The translations under genes and the position numbers were made by a program. Below the pieces are notes generated by a model. It searched no databases. It saw nothing but the letters and a program-made list of their open reading frames with translations, and had not been told where the DNA came from. Below, piece by piece: positions 8,419-16,511 of a DNA stretch of 64,000 nucleotides. Location of the stretch: the NCBI RefSeq assembly GCF_023283945.1, contig NZ_JAKIKW010000006.1, positions 1 to 64,000 of the forward strand. Direction: 5' to 3'. Within the stretch, counting starts at the first letter, position 1, and every line of letters begins with the position of its first letter. This DNA is from Shewanella gelidimarina. Its GTDB lineage: Bacteria; Pseudomonadota; Gammaproteobacteria; Enterobacterales; Shewanellaceae.

Positions 8419-9576
8419 ATGGATTTCAATCTGAATGACGATCAACGCCAATTCGCCGACTTAGCCGCTCAATTTTCAAAAGAAGAGCTCGCGCCCTTTG
8501 CGGCTCAATGGGATGCCGAACACCACTTTCCAAAAGATGTTATTCAAAAAGCCGGTGAGCTGGGTTTTTGCTCTTTGTATTCACCTGAATCTGAAGGGGG
8601 CATGGGCTTATCTCGTTTAGACTCTTCCATTATATTTGAACAACTTTCCATGGGATGTACCGCCACGACGGCTATGTTGACGATTCACAATATGGCCACT
8701 TGGATGGTCACCAGCTTTGGCTCAGAAGCGCTGCGTAGCGAATGGTCTGAATCATTGACTACCGGTCAAAATCTAGCGTCATACTGTTTAACTGAGCCAG
8801 GCGCAGGTAGCGATGCGGCTTCACTGCAAACCAAAGCGGTGCGTGATGGTGATGACTATCTTATTTCCGGCTCTAAAGTGTTTATTTCAGGCGCGGGCGC
8901 AACAGAGCTGCTAATCGTGATGTGCCGTACCGGCGAAGCGGGGCCAAAAGGGATCTCGGCCATTGCCATCCCCGCCGACGCAACAGGTGTTATCTACGGT
9001 AAAGCGGAAGATAAAATGGGCTGGAATGCACAGCCAACGCGTCAAATCACCTTTGATAATGTCCGCGTCCCCGTGAGCAATTTGCTTGGTGAAGAGGGCC
9101 AAGGTTTTACGTTTGCAATGAAAGGACTTGATGGCGGCCGTATCAATATTGCCACTTGTTCGATTGGTACTGCGCAAGCTGCGCTTGAACGTGCCACTCA
9201 ATATATGAATGAACGTAAACAGTTTGGTAAGCCTTTAGCGACCTTTCAAGCACTGCAGTTTAAGTTAGCCGATATGGCAACAGAGTTAGTGGCAGCCAGA
9301 CAATTAGTGCGTTTGGCGGCATTTAAACTGGATCAGCAAGATCCTGAAGCAACGGCGTATTGCGCCATGGCAAAGCGTTTTGCTACCGATATCGGTTTTC
9401 AGGTGTGTGATGCAGCGCTGCAGATCCACGGTGGGTATGGTTATATCCGTGAATACCCGCTAGAGCGTTATGTGCGTGATGTGCGTGTGCACCAGATCTT
9501 AGAGGGCACCAACGAAATTATGCGTTTGATTATCTCTCGTCGTTTATTGGATGAAAACGCCGGCGCGATTTTATAA
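8419..9576 (+). CDS. Acyl-CoA dehydrogenase (isobutyryl/2-methylbutyryl-CoA type)
   Basis: 385 residues. It is an FAD enzyme introducing the 2,3 double bond into short branched acyl-CoAs. Evidence: 'CLTEPGAGSDAASLQT' FAD/substrate segment, 'RKQFGKPLATFQALQFKLADM' and 'IHGGYGYIREYPLERYVRDVR' signatures, and Glu362 in LEGTNEI as the catalytic base position of the short-chain family. Context with mmsA, 3-hydroxyisobutyryl-CoA hydrolase and mmsB makes isobutyryl-CoA (valine) and 2-methylbutyryl-CoA (isoleucine) the likely substrates. ATG 8419 is chosen (AGGAG upstream) over an upstream in-frame start at 8386. Confidence 0.92.
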   Translation: MDFNLNDDQRQFADLAAQFSKEELAPFAAQWDAEHHFPKDVIQKAGELGFCSLYSPESEGGMGLSRLDSSIIFEQLSMGCTATTAMLTIHNMATWMVTSFGSEALRSEWSESLTTGQNLASYCLTEPGAGSDAASLQTKAVRDGDDYLISGSKVFISGAGATELLIVMCRTGEAGPKGISAIAIPADATGVIYGKAEDKMGWNAQPTRQITFDNVRVPVSNLLGEEGQGFTFAMKGLDGGRINIATCSIGTAQAALERATQYMNERKQFGKPLATFQALQFKLADMATELVAARQLVRLAAFKLDQQDPEATAYCAMAKRFATDIGFQVCDAALQIHGGYGYIREYPLERYVRDVRVHQILEGTNEIMRLIISRRLLDENAGAIL

Positions 9577-9633
9577 GCCGTTTATTTGAACACCGTTTCA
9601 TCACAGATTTAAGATCATTTAACAGGAGTTTCC

Positions 9634-10407
9634 ATGTCACTACTATTAGAGAAAATCGTCGGCCATACCGCGGTTATTAGCATGAACAACCCGCCAGCGA
9701 ATACATGGACTGCAGAAAGCTTACAAGAACTTAAAGCAAAAGTGCTCAAACTCAATGATAACAAAGCCGTTTATGCACTGGTGATTACTGGCGAAGGAGA
9801 CAAGTTCTTTTCCGCCGGTGCTGATTTAAAGCTATTTGCCGATGGTAATAAAAATAATGCGGCAGATATGGCACGTTATTTTGGTGAAGCATTTGAGGCG
9901 CTAAGTGCCTTTCGCGGCGTATCAATAGCCGCCATCAATGGCTACGCGATGGGTGGCGGTCTGGAAGTGGCCTTAGCCTGTGATCTTCGTATTTGCGAAG
10001 AGCAAGCGCAATTGGCATTACCAGAAGCAACGGTAGGGTTACTTCCTTGTGCGGGTGGCACCCAAAACTTAACCGCATTAGTGGGTGAAGGCTGGACTAA
10101 GCGGATGATCCTATGCGGTGAACGTATTAAATCCGCTAAAGCTGAAGCGATAGGTCTGGTAGAAGAGGTGGTTGCTACGGGCACCAGCTTTAATGCCGCA
10201 ATGGCACTGGCAGAGCGAGTGGCCAACCAAAGCCCTAGCAGTGTTGCTGCTTGTAAACGTTTGATCCAAGCGGGTCGCACTATGCCAAGAACGCAAGCAT
10301 TACCGCTAGAGCGTGAAGAGTTTGCTAACCTGTTTGATACAGAAGATCAAACCGAGGGCGTAAGTGCCTTTTTGAATAAGCGTAAAGCAGTTTGGAAGAA
10401 CGGCTAA
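9634..10407 (+). CDS. Enoyl-CoA hydratase
   Basis: 257 residues, crotonase superfamily. It hydrates 2-enoyl-CoA; here methacrylyl-CoA and tiglyl-CoA are expected. Evidence: 'FSAGADLKLFADG' oxyanion-hole segment, 'AAINGYAMGGGLEVALACDLRI' and 'PEATVGLLPCAGGTQNL' crotonase signatures; the acidic residue of 'LPEATVGLLP' is present. AGGAG precedes the ATG. Its stop codon overlaps by one base the ATG of the next gene, a sign of translational coupling. Confidence 0.9.
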   Translation: MSLLLEKIVGHTAVISMNNPPANTWTAESLQELKAKVLKLNDNKAVYALVITGEGDKFFSAGADLKLFADGNKNNAADMARYFGEAFEALSAFRGVSIAAINGYAMGGGLEVALACDLRICEEQAQLALPEATVGLLPCAGGTQNLTALVGEGWTKRMILCGERIKSAKAEAIGLVEEVVATGTSFNAAMALAERVANQSPSSVAACKRLIQAGRTMPRTQALPLEREEFANLFDTEDQTEGVSAFLNKRKAVWKNG

Positions 10408-11558
10408 TGGCAACGACGACAACCGAAAACAGCAACAGTGTGGTGTTCCAAACGTTGGGCACCGCATCTGGCAAACACATTGGCGTAGCAACACTTAATA
10501 TCGAAAAAGCCCTTAACGCGCTTAATATTGAGATGGTGCAGGCGTTAACCAGCCAGTTAACAGCATGGCGCAGTGACAACAATATCGTTGCTGTGGTGTT
10601 AGATGGCGCAGGCGAAAAAGCGTTCTGTGCGGGTGGCGATGTACGCGCTATTTATCATGCCGCGTTGGCAACGCCAGGTGAAGTGACTGCTCAAGCCACG
10701 GATTTTTTTAAGCAAGAGTACCAGTTAGATTATCTGTTACACACGTTTGCTAAACCGGTATTGGTATGGGGCGATGGCATTGTGATGGGCGGTGGACTTG
10801 GCCTAATGGCGGGCGCAAGTCACCGAGTCGTGACCGAACATTCGCGTATCGCGATGCCCGAAGTGACCATTGGTTTATACCCCGACGTCGGCGGCAGTTA
10901 TTTCCTCAATCGTATGCCTGGTAAAACAGGGCTGTTTTTGGGGATGACCGCATACAACATGAATGGTGCTGATGCACACTATGTTGGCATCGGTAATCAC
11001 TACTTAAATCGCGATGATAAAGAGTTACTGTTTGATGCGATGGCAACGCTTGCATGGGCAGACGATAAAGCGTTTAACCATGAGATGCTGCATGCCCTTA
11101 TCGATGACATGCAACTCGAGTGCGACACGCCGCTCGCGCCGAGTCAGCTTGAAACGCATCAAGTACTGATTGATGACTTAATGGATGGCGAGTTAACAGC
11201 CATCGTTGCGCGGGTAAGTGCATTGGATGACACCCTTAAACAGGCGCAGCCTTGGTTAGCTAAAGCCTGCAAAGTGATGTTGGCGGGTAGCCCAATCAGC
11301 CTAGCATTGGTACACCAACAGTCACAGCTTGGCACTGAGATGAGCTTAGCGGACGTGTTTAAGTTTGAATTAGGCCTAAGCGTTAATTGCTGTGCTAAAG
11401 CTGATTTTGCTGAAGGCGTGCGCGCGTTACTGATTGATAAAGATAGAAACCCTAAATGGTTATTTAGCAATGTGGCTTCAATACCGAGTGATTTAGTGTC
11501 ATCACTGATGATCTCCCCTTGGGATGAAAGTGATCACCCTTTAAGGGATATGCTTTAA
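10407..11558 (+). CDS. 3-hydroxyisobutyryl-CoA hydrolase
   Basis: 383 residues, longer than ordinary enoyl-CoA hydratases, as is typical of HIBYL-CoA hydrolases. It releases free 3-hydroxyisobutyrate from its CoA ester, the characteristic step of valine breakdown. Evidence: 'KALNALNIEMVQAL', 'KAFCAGGDVRAIYH', 'DGIVMGGGLGLMAGASHRVVTE' and 'MPEVTIGLYPDVGGSYFL' match the family, and the C-terminal extension is present. ATG 10407 overlaps the upstream stop (TAATG); the frame also opens 15 nt earlier. The downstream neighbour mmsB oxidises the product. Confidence 0.9.
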   Translation: MATTTTENSNSVVFQTLGTASGKHIGVATLNIEKALNALNIEMVQALTSQLTAWRSDNNIVAVVLDGAGEKAFCAGGDVRAIYHAALATPGEVTAQATDFFKQEYQLDYLLHTFAKPVLVWGDGIVMGGGLGLMAGASHRVVTEHSRIAMPEVTIGLYPDVGGSYFLNRMPGKTGLFLGMTAYNMNGADAHYVGIGNHYLNRDDKELLFDAMATLAWADDKAFNHEMLHALIDDMQLECDTPLAPSQLETHQVLIDDLMDGELTAIVARVSALDDTLKQAQPWLAKACKVMLAGSPISLALVHQQSQLGTEMSLADVFKFELGLSVNCCAKADFAEGVRALLIDKDRNPKWLFSNVASIPSDLVSSLMISPWDESDHPLRDML

Positions 11559-11589
11559 ATAATACGACTGGTTTACACGGATACGTTAT

Positions 11590-11607
11590 TGCACTTGTTA
11601 AAGTGCA
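11590..11607 (+). other. Small hairpin next to the mmsB ribosome binding site
   Basis: TGCACTT-gtta-AAGTGCA is a perfect 7-bp stem ending 2 nt before the AGGAG of mmsB. It leaves the ribosome binding site free and may shape intercistronic RNA or help re-initiation. Confidence 0.5.
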
Positions 11608-11619
11608 CAGGAGCAAAAG

Positions 11620-12537
11620 ATGAGTACTGTTGCATTTATTGGTTTAGGAAACATGGGCGGCCCAATGGCCGTAAATCTGATTAAAGCGGGCTTCACCGTT
11701 AAAGTGTTTGATTTGGTTCCCGCTGCAATGCAAGCGTTGGCCGAACAAGGCGCACTCACGGCAACTAGCGCCTGTGGCGCTGCCGCTAGCGCAGACATTG
11801 TGGTGACTATGTTGCCAGCGGGCAAACATGTTCGTAGCCTCTACATTGGCGATGCCGAAAATAAAGGCATAGTGGATGTGGTTGCAAAAGGGACATTACT
11901 CATTGATTGCTCTACCATCGATGCCGACAGTGCACGTTTTGTGGCAAAGCATGCTGCAGACAAGGGCCTAGAGTTTATCGATGCGCCAGTCTCGGGCGGC
12001 ACCGCAGGCGCAGCAGCAGGCACGCTGACCTTTATTTGTGGCGGCAGTGATAACGCATTTTCGCGCGCGCAGGGTGCACTTAATGCAATGGGAGGCAATA
12101 TATTCCATGCTGGTGGCCCGGGTGCTGGGCAAGTCGCTAAGATTTGTAATAATATGCTGCTCTCAGTGTTGATGGTTGCCACATCTGAATCTTTACAAAT
12201 GGGCGTTGACCATGGGCTCGACCCTAAAGTGCTTTCAGATATTATGAAAGTCAGTAGTGGGGGTAATTGGACATTAGATAAATATAATCCTTGCCCAGGA
12301 GTTATGGAATCGGTACCGTCTTCAAACGATTATCAAGGCGGCTTTATGGTCGATTTGATGGTGAAGGATTTGGGACTTTCTCAAGAAGCGGCTTTGTTAT
12401 CAAATTCAAGCACGCCAATGGGAGCTTTAGCGCGCAGTCTTTATGTGAATCATGCACGCCATGGTCACGGTAAACGCGATTTTTCGAGCATTTTTGAGCA
12501 GTTTGCTAATACTCAACAGATAAAAAACAAAGGGTAA
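11620..12537 (+). CDS. mmsB: 3-hydroxyisobutyrate dehydrogenase
   Basis: 305 residues. It oxidises 3-hydroxyisobutyrate to methylmalonate semialdehyde with NAD, feeding MmsA. Evidence: N-terminal Rossmann signature FIGLGNMGGPMAVNL, the family motif DAPVSGGTAGA, and GAGQVAKICNNM with the catalytic lysine. AGGAG lies 7 nt before the ATG. It is followed 4 bp later by the SDR gene, so the two are tightly coupled. Confidence 0.95.
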   Translation: MSTVAFIGLGNMGGPMAVNLIKAGFTVKVFDLVPAAMQALAEQGALTATSACGAAASADIVVTMLPAGKHVRSLYIGDAENKGIVDVVAKGTLLIDCSTIDADSARFVAKHAADKGLEFIDAPVSGGTAGAAAGTLTFICGGSDNAFSRAQGALNAMGGNIFHAGGPGAGQVAKICNNMLLSVLMVATSESLQMGVDHGLDPKVLSDIMKVSSGGNWTLDKYNPCPGVMESVPSSNDYQGGFMVDLMVKDLGLSQEAALLSNSSTPMGALARSLYVNHARHGHGKRDFSSIFEQFANTQQIKNKG

Positions 12538-12541
12538 TTCG

Positions 12542-13300
12542 ATGGATTTAAAAGATAAGGTTGTTGTTATTACTGGTGGTGCGGGCGGACTAGGCTACGC
12601 GATGGCGGAGAATTTTGCGGCAGCAGGTGCCAAGCTAGCACTTATCGATGTTGACCAAGAGAAGTTAGAAAAAGCCTGTGCAAACCTTGGTGACACAACT
12701 GAAGTACAAGGTTACGCATTAGATATTACTGATGAAGAAGATGTCGTAGCGGGTTTTCAGTTTATTAAAGAAGACTTCGGCCAAGTTAACGTACTGGTAA
12801 ACAACGCGGGTATTTTACGTGATGGTTTAATGGTAAAAGCCAAAGATGGCCAAGTCACAGACCGTATGTCTTATGAGCAGTTTCAATCTGTTATTAACGT
12901 CAACTTAACCGGCACATTCTTGTGTGGCCGCGAAGCGGCAGTAGCAATGATTGAAACCAAGCAAGAGGGGGTGATTATCAACATCTCTAGTGTTGCTCGG
13001 GCAGGCAACATGGGTCAGTCAAACTACTCAGCGTCTAAAGCGGGTGTTGCGGCGATGAGTGTGGGTTGGGCTAAAGAGCTTGCACGTCACAATATTCGCA
13101 GCGCAGCGGTAGCACCAGGCGTAATTGAAACTGAAATGACGGCAGCAATGAAACCTGAAGCGCTTGAGCGTCTTGAAAAAATGGTGCCAGTCGGGCGTTT
13201 AGGTCAAGCGGAAGAGATAGCGTCTACCGTGCGTTTTATTATTGAAAACGATTATGTCAACGGCCGCGTGTTTGAGATCGATGGCGGTATCCGTTTGTAA
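12542..13300 (+). CDS. SDR 3-hydroxyacyl-CoA dehydrogenase
   Basis: 252 residues, classical short-chain dehydrogenase. The cofactor motif is GGAGGLGYAMA; the catalytic triad is in NISSVARAGNMGQSNYSASK (Ser, Tyr, Lys), and the chain ends in the typical FEIDGGIRL. By context it probably oxidises 2-methyl-3-hydroxybutyryl-CoA in isoleucine degradation; general FabG-like activity is an alternative. It is the last gene of the operon and the terminator follows 23 bp after the stop. Confidence 0.88.
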   Translation: MDLKDKVVVITGGAGGLGYAMAENFAAAGAKLALIDVDQEKLEKACANLGDTTEVQGYALDITDEEDVVAGFQFIKEDFGQVNVLVNNAGILRDGLMVKAKDGQVTDRMSYEQFQSVINVNLTGTFLCGREAAVAMIETKQEGVIINISSVARAGNMGQSNYSASKAGVAAMSVGWAKELARHNIRSAAVAPGVIETEMTAAMKPEALERLEKMVPVGRLGQAEEIASTVRFIIENDYVNGRVFEIDGGIRL

Positions 13301-13323
13301 TATCGACTCACTCAATAACAACT

Positions 13324-13346
13324 AACGGGCTTTTGCCCGTTTTTTT
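13324..13346 (+). terminator. Terminator of the valine/isoleucine operon
   Basis: AACGGGC-tttt-GCCCGTT is a 7-bp stem followed by a T-run. It closes the operon that starts at 5357. Confidence 0.9.
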
Positions 13347-13448
13347 ATGAGAGTGATTAAGCGTTTGAATTTGAACAATAGTGAGGATTTACGTCATAAT
13401 AGACGTACTTCAAATTACGGTTATTTTAAAAGAGGAGACAAGGTTACA

Positions 13449-13676
13449 ATGGACTGGTTAGAGAAAATAACCAAGGTGATGATGCTCGTGGTCGGTTGTT
13501 GCGGAGTGTTAGTGATCTATTTGGGCTTTTTTTATTTGATGTTTAGCGGCAAAAGTACCGCCATTATTCCCTGGTACATATTACTATCACCTTGGGTTTG
13601 CATCTATTTTGGACTAAAAAAACAGACTCAATTTGAGATAAAGCAGTGGTTTATTAAAAAGTTTACGCGTAAATAA
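13449..13676 (+). CDS. Small two-helix membrane protein, unknown
   Basis: 75 residues. Two hydrophobic segments (roughly residues 8-33 and 41-60) separated by S-G-K-S-T suggest two membrane helices with a basic C-terminal tail (KKFTRK). No family was recognised. The frame is open from 13347 inside the terminator T-run, but ATG 13449 is preferred because AAGG lies 5 nt upstream and it begins directly before the first helix. It stands alone. Confidence 0.55.
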   Translation: MDWLEKITKVMMLVVGCCGVLVIYLGFFYLMFSGKSTAIIPWYILLSPWVCIYFGLKKQTQFEIKQWFIKKFTRK

Positions 13677-13953
13677 TGCCGCGCTTACACAGCCTTTAGC
13701 GCGACCTAAGCTTGTCATTTAAGTCTCTACGGAAAGTGTTGCATCTATTTCCCCATACTCTGCGGACCTCAGTGATTTTATTTGAGATAGTCGCTGATAT
13801 TCCTTGGATTAAGCGCATTTAACGTAAGGGGTATTCACCAATACCTAATGGAGTTGATATCATCGTCACGTTAGCTAATAATTGCTATTAGCGCTTTAAA
13901 GCATTATGGCATTCGATTACTTATATTTTACTTTGACAATACTTAGGCAGCTA

Positions 13954-15990
13954 ATGAGATTTTTAATTGCATCGATACTGACGTTTGCAACGTTATTGAT
14001 AACCGTTGGCTGCGATGTATCTAAGCCAAAGCATACGGACGCCGTCGTTTCCGAATCATTACCGGTTGGCGTACAAATAGCGGATTTCGGTAGCTGGACA
14101 TCTCCTGTTACCGCTGAGCATGTTTATGATTTGTCAGACAGTATAGGTGAAATCCAAGTCACTGCAGGTAGCCTCTATTTTACCATTCTTGATGCGAGCA
14201 ATGAAGGGCGGCGTGGGGTCAAACGTATAGAAGCTGCGGGGACTGTTGTTGATGCCATTCCCTCCAATTTTGATATTGGCAGCCGTGTACATGAATATGG
14301 CGGAGCCCCTTTTGTGGCGATAGGAAATAGCCTCTTTGCCACCAAGCAATCAGATCAGCTGTTGTACCGTATTGCACCAAATCAAGCACCGTTTCCATTA
14401 ACCCCCGCAGGCACCCGACATGCTGACTGTATATCCAATTCCAAAGCGTCGCGTTTAATCTGTGTCAGGGAAGATCATCGAGATGCAGACAAAGTGGTTA
14501 ATCAGTTGGTGGGTATTAACTTAAGTTATGCAGACGAAGGTACCGTACTCGCTACCGGTGCGGATTTTTACTCCACTCCAGTGATCTCTCCAGACCAAAC
14601 TAAATTGGCGTGGATAACATGGGATCACCCAAATATGCCATGGGACAACACCAAACTATGGCTCGCAGAACTGGATAACAAAGGCGCGGTAGTCAATGTC
14701 AAACAAGTCGCTACAGAGCAAAAGGGGTCAATCACGCAACCTCTTTTTAGCCCTAATGGACAGCTTTATTTTGTCGCAGATTACACTAACTGGTGGAATA
14801 TCTATCGCCTAAACGAGTTTGAGCAAACTGAGGTTGTGTTAGCGCAAGAAGCTGAGTTTGCCGTTGCTGATTGGCAACTAGGTCATCACAATTACGCATT
14901 CGAAAATGAACATACGTTAATCGCAAGCTATAACCACGAAGGCGAAGCAGGGCTTATTCGTATTGATACTGAAAGTGGTGTGACCGATCCTATCGCGGTT
15001 GATTTTGCAGACATTACCTATGTGACTAAAAGTGACTATGGCGTGGTTTTCGTTGGGGCTAAAGAGACGCCTGAAAAAGGCATTTATAAAGTTCAAGGCC
15101 GCTCAGCTCAGCTGATCTATGCGCCAGAACTGACCGTTATGGACCCCCGTTTTATCTCTACAGCCGAAAGTGTCAGCTTTACAACGGGTAATAGTGATAC
15201 GGCCCATGGTTATTTATATAAACCCGCAAATCCAGATTTTCAAGCACCAGCTGGACAAGAGCCACCGTTAGTGATGTTTCTGCATCGCGGTCCAACGGCT
15301 CAGGCAAGTCGAGCATTTAGGCGTGATATCCAGTATTGGACCAGTCGTGGTTTTGCCGTCTTTGATCTCAATTATCGTGGTAGTACGGGTTTTGGTCGGG
15401 ACTATCGCAATCGCCTTTACGGTAATTGGGGGAAGTCAGATGTAGAAGATGCGGTCAGAGCCGCAGGATATTTAGTCAATAATGGCGATGTAGACGGCCG
15501 AAAACTGGCAATAAGAGGGACTCGTGCTGGTGGCTTTACTGCACTATCAGCGGTGGCCTATTACAGTACGTTTGGCGCAGCGGTAAGTTACTCAGGCATT
15601 AGCGATATGGAGTTATTTAAGCGCAACTCTCATAAGTTTGAGAGTCATTATTTAGAGACGCTCATTGGCGGATTTGATAATTATAAGCGCCGTTCAGCAA
15701 TGAATAACCTCTCTGGGATCAATGAACCTTTACTGCTTATTCAAGGGGTTAACGATTCACTCATCCCTGCAGAGCAAACGTTGCAGCTTTATAATGCAAT
15801 AAAACGAAAGGGTAAACCTGTAGCCTATCTTGAGTTTAATGATGATGCTGCTAATCGTGTCTCCCCCCAAAGTAGGAAGCGCGCACTGGAATCTGAGCTG
15901 TCATTCTATGGTCAGGTGTTTGGCTTTACCCCCGCAGGAGACATTCCTGTACTCAAGATTGAGAATGTAGAACATTTAATACGCAGATAA
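13954..15990 (+). CDS. S9 prolyl-oligopeptidase-like lipoprotein, probably inactive
   Basis: 678 residues. A lipoprotein signal (LITVGCD) anchors it. Residues about 60-400 resemble the WD40-like beta-propeller of S9 peptidases, and about 440-660 the alpha/beta-hydrolase domain (FDLNYRGSTGFGRDYR, WGKSDVEDA, QGVNDSLIPAEQ). The active site is broken: the nucleophile elbow GxSxGG reads GTRAGG, so the serine is Arg524; the oxyanion segment HGGP reads HRGP (444-447); the histidine expected near 632-634 is absent (DDAANR). Only the acidic residue in GVND remains. The frame is intact, so this looks like a maintained pseudoenzyme rather than a decaying gene. The start at 13954 is chosen over 13906 because it gives a proper lipoprotein signal. 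Confidence 0.8.
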   Translation: MRFLIASILTFATLLITVGCDVSKPKHTDAVVSESLPVGVQIADFGSWTSPVTAEHVYDLSDSIGEIQVTAGSLYFTILDASNEGRRGVKRIEAAGTVVDAIPSNFDIGSRVHEYGGAPFVAIGNSLFATKQSDQLLYRIAPNQAPFPLTPAGTRHADCISNSKASRLICVREDHRDADKVVNQLVGINLSYADEGTVLATGADFYSTPVISPDQTKLAWITWDHPNMPWDNTKLWLAELDNKGAVVNVKQVATEQKGSITQPLFSPNGQLYFVADYTNWWNIYRLNEFEQTEVVLAQEAEFAVADWQLGHHNYAFENEHTLIASYNHEGEAGLIRIDTESGVTDPIAVDFADITYVTKSDYGVVFVGAKETPEKGIYKVQGRSAQLIYAPELTVMDPRFISTAESVSFTTGNSDTAHGYLYKPANPDFQAPAGQEPPLVMFLHRGPTAQASRAFRRDIQYWTSRGFAVFDLNYRGSTGFGRDYRNRLYGNWGKSDVEDAVRAAGYLVNNGDVDGRKLAIRGTRAGGFTALSAVAYYSTFGAAVSYSGISDMELFKRNSHKFESHYLETLIGGFDNYKRRSAMNNLSGINEPLLLIQGVNDSLIPAEQTLQLYNAIKRKGKPVAYLEFNDDAANRVSPQSRKRALESELSFYGQVFGFTPAGDIPVLKIENVEHLIRR

Positions 15991-16012
15991 GCTGCAATCG
16001 TTAGCGCCTGAG

Positions 16013-16402
16013 TTAAGATCGGGGGCTGAGGCCTTTTAGAATCGCGCAGTTGGGCTGGCTGCCACCTTGGCAATCTTTGATTAAATGCTGCAGCTGCTGC
16101 TTCAAATTACTCAGTTGATCAATTCTTTGCTCAATATCATCGAGATGTTGTTGGGCAAGTGCTTTTACATCCGCCGCATTACGCTGGGTATTTTGCTGTA
16201 GATCGAGTAGCGCCTTACAATCTTCTAATGTAAATCCCAGTGCTCTACAGTGTTGTATAAAACATAAGGCATCCACTTCTGCTTGGCTGTACTCACGGTA
16301 GCCATTCTCATTTTTTCGAGTTTCCACCAAACCAATATCGTGATAGTAACGTATACTTTTTACTGATAAATCCGTCAGTTTTGCGACAGCACCAATTTTC
16401 AT
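16013..16402 (-). CDS. cueR: Copper-responsive MerR-family regulator CueR
   Basis: 129 residues. The N-terminal winged helix-turn-helix (MKIGAVAKLTDLSVKSIRYYHDIGL) is followed by a dimerisation helix (about 75-108) and a metal-binding loop C-Q-G-G-S-Q-P-N-C, matching the two-cysteine Cu(I) site of CueR. It senses Cu(I) and activates copA. It is divergent from copA, with a 19-bp-spaced promoter between them. It ends 22 bp from the converging S9-like gene. Confidence 0.9.
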   Translation of the reverse strand: MKIGAVAKLTDLSVKSIRYYHDIGLVETRKNENGYREYSQAEVDALCFIQHCRALGFTLEDCKALLDLQQNTQRNAADVKALAQQHLDDIEQRIDQLSNLKQQLQHLIKDCQGGSQPNCAILKGLSPRS

Positions 16403-16436
16403 GATCTCTCCTACTCAAAATAATGTTAATTAACGT

Positions 16437-16467
16437 TTGACTCTCCCCTTGTAGGAGACATTACTCT
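16437..16467 (+). promoter_or_regulatory. CueR-controlled copA promoter
   Basis: TTGACT (16437-16442) and TACTCT (16462-16467) are separated by 19 bp, the long spacer typical of MerR-family promoters. The spacer carries the imperfect dyad CTCCCCTTGTAGGAGA, similar to the CueR operator CCTTCC…GGAAGG. Confidence 0.85.
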
Positions 16468-16511
16468 TAGTGCATTAAAGATACAAACCTTAGTGAATCG
16501 GGAGTGTTTCA

